From CAVVAE01 sp963746185 (GTDB lineage Bacteria > Actinomycetota > Actinomycetes > Propionibacteriales > Nocardioidaceae), in the NCBI GenBank assembly GCA_963746185.1, contig CAVVAE010000003.1:24477-88476 (forward strand): DNA of 64,000 bases, in the 5' to 3' direction. Every line of letters begins with the position of its first letter. The first letter of the stretch is position 1. The position numbers and the translations under genes were made by a program. Below, piece by piece: positions 1 to 8,904 of this stretch. Below the pieces are notes generated by a model, which saw only the letters and a list, made by a program, of their open reading frames with translations, had not been told where the DNA came from and made no database searches.

Positions 1-1012
1 CCAGCGGCACGTGCTCTCCCTGGGTGTGCGCCAGCTCAGGATTTCCTGGTCCGAAGTTGACCGCCGGGATACCCATCGCGCTGAACCGCGCCACATCTGT
101 CCAGCCGAACTTCGGGTTCGCCGCACCACCCACGACCGCGAGGAAGGCTGCGGCGGCGGGCAGCGTCAGACCCGGCAGTGCTCCGGGCGCGGAGTCGCGC
201 ACCACCACGTCGAACCCCTCGAACACTTCCCGCAGATGCGCTTCGGCCTCGTCGACTCCACGGTCGGGTGCGAACCGGTGGTTGATCGTCACCGTGCACG
301 AGTCTGGCAAGACGTTGCCCGCGACCCCTCCACTGATGCCGACGGCGTTGAGTCCCTCGTGGTACTTGAGGCCGTCGATCACCGGACGCCGAGGCTCGTA
401 CGACGTGAGACGAGCCAGCACCTCCCCGGCGGCGTGGATCGCGTTGACCCCGTTCCACCAGCGGGCGGAGTGTGCGCGAACGCCGCGCGTCGTGACATCG
501 ATCCGCATCGTGCCTTGGCAGCCCGCCTCGATGACAGCGTTGGACGGTTCCATCACCACAGCGAAGTCACCAGCCAGCATCTCCTCGCGCACAGCAGCGA
601 TCAACGTGAGTCCGTTGCGCTCCGCCTCGACCTCCTCCGCTTCGTAGAACACGTAGGTCAGGTCTCGGTTGGGCTGGTCCAGCGTCGCGGCCAACTTCAG
701 CGCCACCGCGACACCGCCCTTCATGTCGCACGACCCAAGTCCGTGCAGCGCGTCACCCTCGACCCGAGCCGGCAGGTTGTCGTTGACTGGGACGGTGTCG
801 ACATGACCAGCCACCACGACACGCTCAGGACGTCCGAGCGTCGTACGCGCGACCAACGAGTTCTGATGGCGCCACAGCTCCAACCACGGCACGTCGGCCA
901 GCACGCTTTCGATCTCGTCACTGATGGTCTTCTCGTTGCCGCTGACGGACTCGATGTCGACCAGTGCGGCAGTCAGATCGACGATGTCGGCATGCGGATC
1001 CAGAGACGTCAT
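1..1012 (-). CDS. dapE: Succinyl-diaminopimelate desuccinylase, 3' end beyond window
   Basis: Zinc M20-family peptidase that hydrolyses N-succinyl-LL-2,6-diaminopimelate to LL-diaminopimelate for lysine and peptidoglycan synthesis. Reading leftward from the ATG at 1012, the first metal-binding motif is AGHVDTVP, followed by GLGSCDMKGG with the bridging Asp, then YEAEEVEAERNG, which carries the catalytic and metal-binding Glu pair. Next to the left window edge is NFGPGNPELAHTQGEH, whose final His is the last metal ligand. About 337 codons are present and the extreme C-terminus is missing. An in-frame ATG at 1021 is an alternative start; neither start has a strong ribosome site. The gene sits in a dap cluster with dapD, dapC and fdxA. 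The family assignment is secure. Confidence 0.93.
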   Translation of the reverse strand, partial: MTSLDPHADIVDLTAALVDIESVSGNEKTISDEIESVLADVPWLELWRHQNSLVARTTLGRPERVVVAGHVDTVPVNDNLPARVEGDALHGLGSCDMKGGVAVALKLAATLDQPNRDLTYVFYEAEEVEAERNGLTLIAAVREEMLAGDFAVVMEPSNAVIEAGCQGTMRIDVTTRGVRAHSARWWNGVNAIHAAGEVLARLTSYEPRRPVIDGLKYHEGLNAVGISGGVAGNVLPDSCTVTINHRFAPDRGVDEAEAHLREVFEGFDVVVRDSAPGALPGLTLPAAAAFLAVVGGAANPKFGWTDVARFSAMGIPAVNFGPGNPELAHTQGEHVPL

Positions 1013-1046
1013 GGCCGCCATTGTGTCGAAGCCAGCCGCGGCCCCG

Positions 1047-1736
1047 TCACGCGTTCGACGTAAAGGCGCAGAACTCGTTGCCTTCGGGGTCGGCCATGAT
1101 GTGCCAGCGATCCTCCGGAGTCGGTTCGCGCAGCACGGTCGCACCGGCCGAGACGAGGTCGTCCACCGAGTCGACCGTGACGTCCCAGTGGATGCGGTTT
1201 TTTACCGTCTTCGGTTCGGGCACGGGCACGAAGTCCCACCCGTTGTAGGGCAGACCAGGCATGTCCTCGAGCCACCACCAGTCCTTGTCGGCCCGACCGT
1301 CGAGCTTCGCCCCCAGCACCTCAGCCCACCAACTCGCGACAGGCTTGGGATCGACGCAGTCGATCACCAGCTCGTGCAGCCGGTACGCCGGCAGGTCGTC
1401 AGGCGCGCGCACGAACGCACAGAACTCACCGCCCTCAGGGTCGGCCATCACGGTCCAGGGACGGCCGTACTCCTCGGCAGGTTCGAGCACCTGGGCTCCC
1501 AGCTGGACGAGCTCGTCGATCGACCCGGCATGCACGTCGATATGCACCCGATGCTTCACGCTCTGAGCTTCGGGTACGACGTTCATCCAGACCTGTTGCT
1601 CGGGTTTGTCACCGACAAGCGCGCCAGCCTCACCGTCAGGCTCGAAGCGCAGCCCGAGCGCGGCCGCCCAGAAGCGGCCGAGTTGCTCGGAGTCACTGGA
1701 GTCGATGCAGAGGTCCTTGTAATGCGCGATCGCCAT
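1047..1736 (-). CDS. Two-domain VOC (glyoxalase-like) family protein
   Basis: 229 residues made of two tandem vicinal-oxygen-chelate half domains, roughly residues 4-110 and 118-226. Each ends in the same signature, MADPEGGEFCAF in the first half and MADPEGNEFCAF in the second. This is the glyoxalase-like domain common in actinobacteria. The substrate cannot be told from sequence. The gene ends 35 bases before the dapE start on the same strand, so the two may be cotranscribed. It is divergent from dapD across 103 bases that must hold both promoters. Nothing links it to lysine synthesis except position. Confidence 0.85.
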   Translation of the reverse strand: MAIAHYKDLCIDSSDSEQLGRFWAAALGLRFEPDGEAGALVGDKPEQQVWMNVVPEAQSVKHRVHIDVHAGSIDELVQLGAQVLEPAEEYGRPWTVMADPEGGEFCAFVRAPDDLPAYRLHELVIDCVDPKPVASWWAEVLGAKLDGRADKDWWWLEDMPGLPYNGWDFVPVPEPKTVKNRIHWDVTVDSVDDLVSAGATVLREPTPEDRWHIMADPEGNEFCAFTSNA

Positions 1737-1839
1737 CCGGCGAACCTAGCGACCCACGCCGACAGGCGCATTCGTATTTCTCGGGCGCAAACGCGAGGGG
1801 GAACGAGGGAGGTCTTTTCGCACTGGGTAGCGTTGTGGG

Positions 1840-2781
1840 GTGACCGCCACCGACACGTCAGCCTGGGGCTTCGGCCTGGCCACTCACGACGTCGCTGGCA
1901 ACGTTCTCGACGTCTGGTACCCCGAGCCTGCCCTCGGCCAGGCGCCCGATGACTACCACTCACCGAGCGGCCTGGCCTCACTGGAAGGTCACGACCCGGT
2001 GCGCGAAGTCTCCCGCTCCGTCGTCCACGTCGCCATCGACGACCTGGCAGCGCCGCCGCGTGAGACCGTCGACGTCTGGCTTCGGCTGCACCTGTTGAGC
2101 CACCGGCTGGTCCAGCCGCACGGTCAAAACCTCGACGGAATCTTCGGCCTGCTCACCAACGTCGTCTGGACGACGCTCGGACCCTGCGCCGTCGACGGTT
2201 TCGAGCAGACCAGGCTCCGAGCCTTCGAGGCCGACAAGAGCATCCAGGTGTTCGGCGTCGACAAGTTCCCGCGGATGGTCGACTACGTCGTCCCGAGCGG
2301 GGTGCGGATCGGGGATGCCGACCGGGTGCGCCTGGGCGCGCATCTCGCGGTGGGCACCACCGTGATGCACGAAGGTTTCGTGAACTTCAACGCCGGCACC
2401 CTGGGCAGCTCAATGATCGAAGGGCGCATCTCAGCCGGTGTGGTCGTCGGTGACCATTCGGACGTGGGTGGCGGCGCGTCGGTCATGGGCACGCTGTCAG
2501 GCGGCGGCACCGAGGTCATCTCCATCGGGCAGCGTTGCCTGCTCGGCGCCAACGCCGGCGTGGGGATCTCGCTCGGCGACGACTGTGTCGTTGCCGCCGG
2601 GTGCTACGTCACCGCTGGCACCAAGCTGACGCTGCCGGACGGCTCCATCGTCAAGGCGCGCACACTCTCCGGCGAGTCAGGCTGGCAGTTCTGGCAGAAC
2701 AGCCTGACCGGGGCTGTCGAGGCGGTGCGGCGCGACGGTTCGGGTGTGGAGCTCAACGCTGCGCTGCATACGAACTCATAG
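1840..2781 (+). CDS. dapD: Tetrahydrodipicolinate N-succinyltransferase
   Basis: Transfers succinyl from succinyl-CoA to tetrahydrodipicolinate, the step before DapC and DapE in the succinylase branch of lysine/diaminopimelate synthesis. It is 313 residues and starts with GTG. The N-terminal half has the actinobacterial DapD form (AWGFGLATHD near the start). The C-terminal half is a left-handed beta-helix of hexapeptide repeats with many Gly-Ala-His turns, for example HEGFVNFNAGTLG and VVVGDHSDVGGGASVMG. Length and form match the actinobacterial DapD class rather than the shorter proteobacterial one. The next gene begins 11 bases after the stop and is probably cotranscribed. Confidence 0.93.
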   Translation: MTATDTSAWGFGLATHDVAGNVLDVWYPEPALGQAPDDYHSPSGLASLEGHDPVREVSRSVVHVAIDDLAAPPRETVDVWLRLHLLSHRLVQPHGQNLDGIFGLLTNVVWTTLGPCAVDGFEQTRLRAFEADKSIQVFGVDKFPRMVDYVVPSGVRIGDADRVRLGAHLAVGTTVMHEGFVNFNAGTLGSSMIEGRISAGVVVGDHSDVGGGASVMGTLSGGGTEVISIGQRCLLGANAGVGISLGDDCVVAAGCYVTAGTKLTLPDGSIVKARTLSGESGWQFWQNSLTGAVEAVRRDGSGVELNAALHTNS

Positions 2782-2792
2782 GCGATCGACTG

Positions 2793-3764
2793 ATGCCGCG
2801 TAAACGCACGGTGATCTTAGGCGTCGTTGCCCTCGGACTGGTGGCAGGCGGCGGCTACATCGCCGTACAGAAGGGGATCGGTCCCCTTCCTGACCCCGAG
2901 CGCTGTGTTGCCACGGTGGATGGCCACAGCGTCGGCATGTCCACCGAACAGGCCGAGAACGCCTCGATCATCGCCGCCGTCGCCGCGCGTCGGGAACTCC
3001 CCGCACGGGCCGTCTCCATCGCGATCGCGACCGCCTTCCAGGAGTCGAAGCTGGAGAACATCAGCGGCGGCGACCGCGACTCGCTCGGGCTCTTCCAACA
3101 ACGTCCGAGTCAGGGTTGGGGCACCGAGAAGCAGATCATGGATCCGTACTACGCCAGCAACGCGTTCTACGACGCGCTCGTCAAGGTCGACGGCTACCAG
3201 GACATGGAGATCACCAAGGCAGCGCAGGCGGTGCAGCACTCGGCGTTTCCCGACGCCTACGCCGACCACGAGCAGGACGGCCGGACCATCGCGAGCGCCA
3301 TGTCGGGCTATAGCGAAGCAGCCTTCACCTGTACGACGGAACAGCCAAACGGAGGGGCCCAGGACATCACCGAGTCGGGGCTTACACCCAGGGCCGAAGA
3401 AGTCCGCGAGGACATCAAGACGTCGTTCGGTGAGTTGCCGCTCGGCGGCTTCGCACCGGGAGGTGTCACGAGTGGACACATGAAGGGCTCGAGCCACTAC
3501 GAGGGCCGGGCGATCGACGTCTTCTTCCGGCCGGTCAGTGCCGACAACAGCCGTCGGGGATGGGTGCTCGCGCACTACCTCGTCGCCAACGCCGAACGTC
3601 TGGACATCAACCACGTCATCTTCGACGACCGCATCTGGACCGCGGGCGACGAGTCGGAGGACGGCTGGCGCAACTTCGACCCGCCTGATGTCTCCAGCGG
3701 TACGAGCGCTGGGACCAGGGAGGTGCTCGAACATCGCGACCACGTCCACGTCGACGTGGTGTGA
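2793..3764 (+). CDS. Membrane-anchored cell-wall-type protein with C-terminal M15-like domain
   Basis: 323 residues, start ATG at 2793. A positively charged N-terminus (MPRKR) and one hydrophobic segment at residues 7-25 suggest an exported or anchored protein. The middle (about residues 40-185) resembles lytic-transglycosylase-like folds: AFQESKLENI, then GLFQQRPSQGWG. The C-terminal part has SGHMKGSSHYEGRAIDVFF and ends in HRDHVHVDVV, a His/Asp pattern like M15 D,D-peptidase folds and the actinobacterial ARB_07466-type C-terminal domain. Such proteins are often misnamed heavy metal transporters. I infer a role in wall turnover, which fits its position directly after dapD, but enzyme activity is not proven. 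Confidence 0.75.
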   Translation: MPRKRTVILGVVALGLVAGGGYIAVQKGIGPLPDPERCVATVDGHSVGMSTEQAENASIIAAVAARRELPARAVSIAIATAFQESKLENISGGDRDSLGLFQQRPSQGWGTEKQIMDPYYASNAFYDALVKVDGYQDMEITKAAQAVQHSAFPDAYADHEQDGRTIASAMSGYSEAAFTCTTEQPNGGAQDITESGLTPRAEEVREDIKTSFGELPLGGFAPGGVTSGHMKGSSHYEGRAIDVFFRPVSADNSRRGWVLAHYLVANAERLDINHVIFDDRIWTAGDESEDGWRNFDPPDVSSGTSAGTREVLEHRDHVHVDVV

Positions 3765-3770
3765 CCGTCG

Positions 3771-4913
3771 TCAGAAGAGGCGCTGGGCTGCAGACTCCAC
3801 GCGCTCATCGGTAGCGGTCAGCGCAACGCGAACGTGATCGGCGCCGGCCGCACCGTAGAAGTCTCCCGCCGCCACCAGGATGCCGTGTTGGGCGAACCAG
3901 CGGACGGTATCCATGCAGGCCTCGCCGCGCGTGACCCAGAGGTAGAGCGAGCCCTCGGAGTGGTCGATCCGGAACCCGGCCCTCTTCAACGCATAGCTCA
4001 GCATGATCCGGCGCTCCATATAGAGCTGCCGCTGCTCCTCGATGTGCCCGTCCTCGTTGAGTGCCGCCCGCATCGCGACCTGAACCGGGCCAGGCACCAT
4101 CAATCCACTGTGGCGCCGCACCTCTCGCAGGCCGGCGACGATGGCGGGATCACCCGCGACGAAGGCGGCCCGATAGCCAGCCAGGTTGGAACGCTTCGAC
4201 AATGAGTGGACAGCCAGGACGCCGTCGAGCGAACCGCCGTTGACGTTTACGTCGAGGACCGACACCGGCTCGACGTCCCAGGCGCACTCGAAGTAGCACT
4301 CGTCCGAAGCCACCACCGCTCCTCGCTCGCGAGCCCACGTGATGACCTTGCGGACGTGGTCGGCGGGGAGCACTCGGCCGGTCGGATTCGACGGAGAGTT
4401 GATCCACACCAGCGGGACCTTGCGCGGGCCAACGGAGAGCGTGCTGTCGCTGGCCAGGAAGTCGGCGCCGGCGAGGATGGCCCCGACGGCGTACGTCGGA
4501 TAGGCCACCTCTGGGATGAGAACCGTGTCGCCGGGTCCGACACCCAGTTGAGACGGCAGTGACGCCACCAGCTCCTTGGAGCCGATGGTCGGGAGCACGG
4601 ACTCCTCGTCGAGGTGCATCGAGCCGCAACGCCGCCGGAGGTAGCGGATGATCGCGTCCCGGAGCTCGGTGGTCCCCCACACCGTGGGGTAGCCGGGTGA
4701 GTCTGATGCCGCTTGCAACGCCCTCTGAACGACGAGGGGCGTGGGGTCGACCGGGGTACCGACCGAGAGGTCGACGAGCCCTTCAGGATGTGCTGCGGCC
4801 TGCTTCTTGACCTCGATGAGCCGGTCCCACGGAAAGTCCGGCAGCGGCCGAGAAACAGACCGCGCCGCCAACCCCGACGGGGCAGACGGCGCGGACGTGG
4901 ACGCCGCGTCCAC
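3771..4913 (-). CDS. dapC: Succinyldiaminopimelate transaminase
   Basis: PLP-dependent class I/II aminotransferase that makes N-succinyl-diaminopimelate from the keto precursor using glutamate. It is 380 residues. The PLP lysine lies in HSLSKRSNLAGYRAAF. The Asn of the phosphate/ring region is in NSPSNPTGRVLP and the Asp is in VVASDECYFE. The opening RPLPDFPWDRL matches actinobacterial DapC. It lies 11 bases downstream of fdxA on the same strand, the standard fdxA-dapC order in actinobacteria. It is convergent with the preceding plus-strand gene, with only 6 bases between stops. Confidence 0.93.
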   Translation of the reverse strand: MDAASTSAPSAPSGLAARSVSRPLPDFPWDRLIEVKKQAAAHPEGLVDLSVGTPVDPTPLVVQRALQAASDSPGYPTVWGTTELRDAIIRYLRRRCGSMHLDEESVLPTIGSKELVASLPSQLGVGPGDTVLIPEVAYPTYAVGAILAGADFLASDSTLSVGPRKVPLVWINSPSNPTGRVLPADHVRKVITWARERGAVVASDECYFECAWDVEPVSVLDVNVNGGSLDGVLAVHSLSKRSNLAGYRAAFVAGDPAIVAGLREVRRHSGLMVPGPVQVAMRAALNEDGHIEEQRQLYMERRIMLSYALKRAGFRIDHSEGSLYLWVTRGEACMDTVRWFAQHGILVAAGDFYGAAGADHVRVALTATDERVESAAQRLF

Positions 4914-4924
4914 GGGTCTAGGGC

Positions 4925-5251
4925 CTAGCCTTCTTGGGCTTGAGGCGGCAGCGCGGCGATCAGCGGGTGGTCCTTGTCGATCACACCGAGCTTGGCGGCG
5001 CCACCGGGCGAGCCGAGGTCATCGAAGAACTCGACGTTCGCGGCGTAGTAGTCCTTCCACTTCTCAGGAGTGTCGTCTTCGTAGAAGATCGCCTCCACGG
5101 GACAGACCGGTTCACAGGCGCCGCAATCCACACATTCATCGGGGTGGATGTAGAGCATCCGCTGGCCTTCGTAGATGCAGTCGACGGGGCATTCGTCGAC
5201 GCAGGCCAGGTCCTTCAGATCCACGCACGGCTGCGCGATGACGTACGTCAT
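4925..5251 (-). CDS. fdxA: Seven-iron ferredoxin
   Basis: 108-residue soluble ferredoxin with one [3Fe-4S] and one [4Fe-4S] cluster. Cysteines lie in CVDLKDLACVDECPVDC at the N-terminus and in CVDCGACEPVCPVEA in the middle. The tail after the clusters is the usual long acidic extension of actinobacterial FdxA. The start ATG at 5251 is preceded by a strong AGGAGG site at 6-base spacing. It acts as an electron donor in the cytosol; the partner is not evident here. It heads the fdxA-dapC pair. The 111 bases upstream are shared with a divergent plus-strand gene. Confidence 0.95.
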   Translation of the reverse strand: MTYVIAQPCVDLKDLACVDECPVDCIYEGQRMLYIHPDECVDCGACEPVCPVEAIFYEDDTPEKWKDYYAANVEFFDDLGSPGGAAKLGVIDKDHPLIAALPPQAQEG

Positions 5252-5362
5252 CTTGGTCCTCCTCGATCATGGTCCTCTGCCCCGCCTGGGCGCAGTAGGG
5301 CTACAACACAACTAGTATCTACGCCGCACCCATACCTGCGAAATCCAGGTCCACTCATTGGA

Positions 5363-6334
5363 GTGTCGTTGCCCCTGCATCCCGGCCTCGTCGGTCACCG
5401 CGTGGTCGTACGACGCCGGCTTCCAGGTGAGACAGGTCCCAGCGGTGGACCCGCCATGACCGACGTGCTCGGGATCCTCGAGGTGTGGGGCGACACCACG
5501 ATCAGCGTGCGACGAGAGGACGGCGACCTCGTCACATTTGCCATCGCCGACATCGTGACGGGCAAGCCCGTCCCCCCGCGAGGCTCGACTCGACTCCGGA
5601 TCAGCGCGGAGGCGTTGCAGGGGATCTGTGCGGCCGGCTGGCGAGGCGTCTCGGAGGAACGTCTCGGTGACTGGCTGCTGCGCTCCAGCGGCGGCTTCAC
5701 CGGGCGGGCCAACTCCGCCCTGATCGCCGGCGACCCAGGCATGGCCCTGCCGGACGCTCTCTCAGCTGTGCGCCACTTCTACGCCCGCCACGGATGTCCT
5801 CCGCTGGCCCAGGTCATCGTCGGAACAGACTGGTTGCATCGGCTCGAGGCAGAAGGCTGGCACCCTGCCCGTCCTCACGAACCAGACGCGATCGTGCAGG
5901 TCGCCTCGGTGGCACAGGCCCGCAGGGGGGCCAACCCCCCGACTTCCGACGTGGCCTTGTCTGCCACGTGCTCCGACAGCTGGCTGCGCCTCTACGGCCG
6001 GACCGCGGGACACGATGCCGCGATGGCCATGCGCGTGCTCGCGTCAGGGGGCGAAGTCTGCTTCGCCCAGATCGGTGACCCCGTCGTTGCGATCGGACGC
6101 GGTGTCGTGACCGGCGACTGGCTCGGACTCTCTGCCGTCGAGGTCGTCCCCGAACAACGGGGACAGGGTCTGGCCAAAGCAGTCGTGCAGGGTCTGCTGG
6201 CGTGGGGCGCTTCGCTGGGTGCCCTGTCGTCGTACCTGCAAACACTGCCCAACAATGCTGCGGCACTGGGGTTGTACGCCCGATACGGCTTTACGACGCA
6301 CCATGCCTACCGCTATCTGGCCCCAGTGGAATGA
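5363..6334 (+). CDS. GNAT family N-acetyltransferase with N-terminal SH3-like extension
   Basis: 323 residues. The C-terminal 100 residues hold the acetyl-CoA site of a GNAT enzyme (VEVVPEQRGQGLAKAVVQG, then LGLYARYGF). The N-terminal 60 residues form a small conserved domain (HRVVVRRRLPGETGPSGGPA and GKPVPPRGSTRLR) that I recognise from actinobacterial relatives, so I chose the upstream GTG at 5363 over the ATG at 5456. The ATG start would cut that domain in half. The substrate is unknown. The gene is divergent from fdxA. In other actinobacteria this acetyltransferase is also found next to fdxA, which supports the assignment. Confidence 0.82.
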   Translation: MSLPLHPGLVGHRVVVRRRLPGETGPSGGPAMTDVLGILEVWGDTTISVRREDGDLVTFAIADIVTGKPVPPRGSTRLRISAEALQGICAAGWRGVSEERLGDWLLRSSGGFTGRANSALIAGDPGMALPDALSAVRHFYARHGCPPLAQVIVGTDWLHRLEAEGWHPARPHEPDAIVQVASVAQARRGANPPTSDVALSATCSDSWLRLYGRTAGHDAAMAMRVLASGGEVCFAQIGDPVVAIGRGVVTGDWLGLSAVEVVPEQRGQGLAKAVVQGLLAWGASLGALSSYLQTLPNNAAALGLYARYGFTTHHAYRYLAPVE

Positions 6335-6355
6335 CGGGCCGGCTGGATGCGAAAG

Positions 6356-6377
6356 AGAGCGCCAAGAAGGCGTCTCG
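6356..6377. terminator. Possible bidirectional hairpin between convergent genes
   Basis: A short imperfect inverted repeat, GAGAGCGCC then GGCGTCTC around a five-base loop, lies in the 44 bases between the stops of two convergent genes. No clear T-run follows on either strand, so its role as a terminator is tentative. Confidence 0.3.
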
Positions 6378-6378
6378 G

Positions 6379-6693
6379 TCAGGCCTCGCCCACGAGAAGA
6401 CCGCTCGGTTCGCCGGAGCGTGACGGCAGGCTGTCGTCAGAGACTCTGCCGGGTATCGCGTGCACGGTGTTGTGATGGCACGTGCCGCATACCCAGCCTT
6501 CCACCGACATCGGGACCTCATTGGCTTGTGACTCGGTGTAGAAGGCGTGGCCCATCTTCAACGCCACGAGGACGTCGGCAACCTTCATCAGCGTCGGCGG
6601 GCCGACGCCGACCTCGATCGCTACCTCACCGATGTGGTCTTGATCCGTGCACGAGAGCGATCTCATCGTGCAGACAACCTTGTACCGACTCAC
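6379..6693 (-). CDS. Small conserved protein resembling DUF3892
   Basis: About 104 residues from a GTG at 6693, which has a G-rich site just upstream; the same frame is open to 6813 with an ATG about ten codons further up. The core runs from VSRYKVVCTMRSL through GEVAIEVGVGPPTLM, and then VADVLVALKMGHAFYTES. It contains three cysteines late in the chain (WVCGTCHHN) and ends with a VSDDSLPS-like tail. The order of short strands and the final Leu-Pro-Ser element recall DUF3892 proteins, whose function is unknown. The paired CxxC plus His could bind a metal, which is inference. Start and family are both moderately uncertain. Confidence 0.55.
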   Translation of the reverse strand: MSRYKVVCTMRSLSCTDQDHIGEVAIEVGVGPPTLMKVADVLVALKMGHAFYTESQANEVPMSVEGWVCGTCHHNTVHAIPGRVSDDSLPSRSGEPSGLLVGEA

Positions 6694-6858
6694 CCAAAGC
6701 CCCTCTGTCCCAGTTTCCATCAGGATAGAAACGACGACGCCCCACGGGAGCCCAGTTGTGGCGCTAGTCGTCCGTTCGGAGGCAGCAAATGAGCCGAACG
6801 ATTGACCCGCCATTCAAGGTTGCACCCGCGGACCCACCTGGGCTGAGGGCTCGCGGGC

Positions 6859-8526
6859 CTAGCGGCAGACCACGGTGTCCAAGGGCGCGTAGCGCGAGTG
6901 CGTCGTCTCGGCGCGCTGGTGACCTTCGGACTTCAAGGTGCGGATGACGTTGACCTCGAAGCCAGCAACACCCTTTCGCGGCACACAATTGCGGGACCGA
7001 TCGCGAATCACCTTCGGCTTGACGATGTTGGAGCGCGGCGAGGTCTCTGTCGTGATCTTCCAGTAGGGGGTGCTCCACATCTGGACGTGAACCACGCCCG
7101 AACCGCCCTTCGCCGCATCGACAAAGGCCCGCACGTAGACGCCGTAGGGAGACTCGTTGATGAGCACGAGATCGGTGGCCGGCGGCTCGATATGGGCATC
7201 GCGACCGATGGGGAATTCGGGTGAGTAGATCCGGTTCGCGCTGCGCTCGGGGGCTGAGAGCCCGGCGTTGAACGCGGCGTCGTACGTCACGGAGGCCACG
7301 AAGGATGCCGTCGCCGGCGAAGACGCGGTGTCGACGTGACTGATGAAGCTGAAAGTGGCATCTGGCTTCAACAGAGTCCCGTCGAGCTGACGGACCATCG
7401 TGGTGGGGTTGCCCCCCATGGTGTTGTCGGAGTAGCGAATTGCCTTGCCTGACACGCGTTCGTTGACGCGCAGCATCCGCATCTCCTGGGTGGTGGTGTT
7501 GGGGTTGTCGGCAACGATGTCGACGCTGCCATGACGGTCGTCGCCCTGACGCGGCACCACGCGGAGGACAGCTGCGGCCAACGCCTCCTTGCTCACCGTC
7601 ACGCCGCTCCGTCCCGGTATGACGACGGGGTGGCCGTTCCTGAACAAGATCCGCGCGTTGACCGGGTGATGCGGCAACCTTTGCAGCACTGGCCGTGCTC
7701 GTTGGATCAGGACGTCCGCGTCGATGTCGAGCTGAAGGCCGGCGTCGCCGACGACTGCGCGCAACGCCCGCCCGAAGTGGCCACGGGTGAGCGTCATGGT
7801 GGCGTCAGCAGCCCGCAGCCGAATCGGCCCACTCAGCGCGCGCCGGGCCGTCGTATCCATGAACTGGGTCGCCTCGATCGCGGTGATCGCTGGTTGGACA
7901 GCCTCGATCGGCAGGGTGACGGTGTCATCGCCCGCGATCAGGGCTTCTTCCAACCGTTCGCCGCTGTTCTGGAAGTTCAGCGCCCGCCCGGCCTGGCCGA
8001 ACGTCGCCTTGGGCTCACCGGACGCAAACGAGACCTTCGAGTCGATGGGCTCGCGCTCCACGTGGCGAGCAATCTTGGCCAGGCTTGCCGACAGCTCGGA
8101 CTCGTCGGTGTCGACGACGGGCTGGAGTGACTCACCGCCCATGAGCACATGCAGCATGTGGCGGGGATCCCACGGGCTACCGCCGAGCCCTTCCTCGAGA
8201 GTGGCGTCGATGTCGAACGTCAGTCCCGCCACTTGCGGATCGAGACTGAACTCTTGTCCTGCTGCGGACACTTTCAGCGGTTGCAGCAGCCGTGGCGCCA
8301 ACTCCTCTTGCAAGACAATGCGCGCCTCGTCCTGATCCATGCCACCCACGTCGATGCCCGCCACCTCCGTGCCCGCAGGCAGCTTGTCGCCCGCTACGAA
8401 GTACCCGACGGCGTACAGCGCGCCGCACAGCAGCGTGAAGCCGATGATGAAGACCGTCGCGAACCGCAGGTCATGGGTCTTGGGCAAGTCGTCGAGGTAG
8501 ACCTTGCGTCGCGGCCACAGCCTCAT
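6859..8526 (-). CDS. VanW family protein with peptidoglycan-binding-like repeats
   Basis: 555 residues. A short cytosolic N-terminus is followed by one membrane segment (FATVFIIGFTLLCGALYAVG, about residues 22-42). Two YoaR/PG4-like extracytoplasmic domains follow, then a C-terminal VanW-like domain from about residue 345. There TYDAAFNAGLSAPERS, then FPIGRDAHIEPPATDLVLIN match the family. The usual VanW GGG-x-C/S-Q motif is absent. The ATG at 8526 overlaps the previous stop as ATGA, so translation is probably coupled to the small membrane protein. It is the last gene of mshB-membrane protein-vanW. Function in the envelope is inferred from the family. Confidence 0.85.
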   Translation of the reverse strand: MRLWPRRKVYLDDLPKTHDLRFATVFIIGFTLLCGALYAVGYFVAGDKLPAGTEVAGIDVGGMDQDEARIVLQEELAPRLLQPLKVSAAGQEFSLDPQVAGLTFDIDATLEEGLGGSPWDPRHMLHVLMGGESLQPVVDTDESELSASLAKIARHVEREPIDSKVSFASGEPKATFGQAGRALNFQNSGERLEEALIAGDDTVTLPIEAVQPAITAIEATQFMDTTARRALSGPIRLRAADATMTLTRGHFGRALRAVVGDAGLQLDIDADVLIQRARPVLQRLPHHPVNARILFRNGHPVVIPGRSGVTVSKEALAAAVLRVVPRQGDDRHGSVDIVADNPNTTTQEMRMLRVNERVSGKAIRYSDNTMGGNPTTMVRQLDGTLLKPDATFSFISHVDTASSPATASFVASVTYDAAFNAGLSAPERSANRIYSPEFPIGRDAHIEPPATDLVLINESPYGVYVRAFVDAAKGGSGVVHVQMWSTPYWKITTETSPRSNIVKPKVIRDRSRNCVPRKGVAGFEVNVIRTLKSEGHQRAETTHSRYAPLDTVVCR

Positions 8527-8900
8527 GACGGGCGTCCCGCCGATGCCGCACTCACGATCACGCAAACAGGCGCGATGAGAAGGAAGCTGAGGCCAAGCCA
8601 GTCCTGAGCCAACAGGTAGTCACCCTCGGGACGACCCCCCAGGACCAGACCGGCACCGATGATCCAACCTCCAGCCGCAGCGAAACCGTACGGACGCCCG
8701 ATCGCGCGGGCCAGGAGGACGACGCCGACCGAAGCAGCGATGCTCAAGATCAGTCCCCACGGCAAAGCGATGCCGCCGGGACGCCAGGCCATCCGCGACA
8801 CCAGCGCGGCTAGCGCGGCCACACAGAAGGACGCGGCGCCGATCGCCACCGCCAAGGTCATCATGACAGCACGACTGCGGACCAGATCAGCGGTGGGCAC
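8523..8900 (-). CDS. Small integral membrane protein in mshB operon
   Basis: 125 residues from a GTG at 8900, five bases after the mshB stop. It has four hydrophobic segments: VMMTLAVAIGAASFCVAALA, IALPWGLILSIAASVGVVLL, a Gly-rich one around GGWIIGAGLVLGG, and LSFLLIAPVCVIVSAA. It ends in an ATGA overlap with the VanW gene. Membrane proteins of about this size follow mshB in many actinobacteria, but no function is known. I rejected longer upstream starts because they would run inside mshB. Confidence 0.8.
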   Translation of the reverse strand: MPTADLVRSRAVMMTLAVAIGAASFCVAALAALVSRMAWRPGGIALPWGLILSIAASVGVVLLARAIGRPYGFAAAGGWIIGAGLVLGGRPEGDYLLAQDWLGLSFLLIAPVCVIVSAASAGRPS

Positions 8901-8904
8901 CGAC

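Noticed and set aside
11..1063. A long plus-strand open frame opposite dapE
   Set aside because: It is the antisense shadow of dapE, which has all M20 motifs on the minus strand. High GC content keeps the other strand open.
4934..5362. A longer N-terminus for the GNAT gene at 5363
   Set aside because: The extension overlaps fdxA on the other strand. Family similarity starts at the GTG at 5363.
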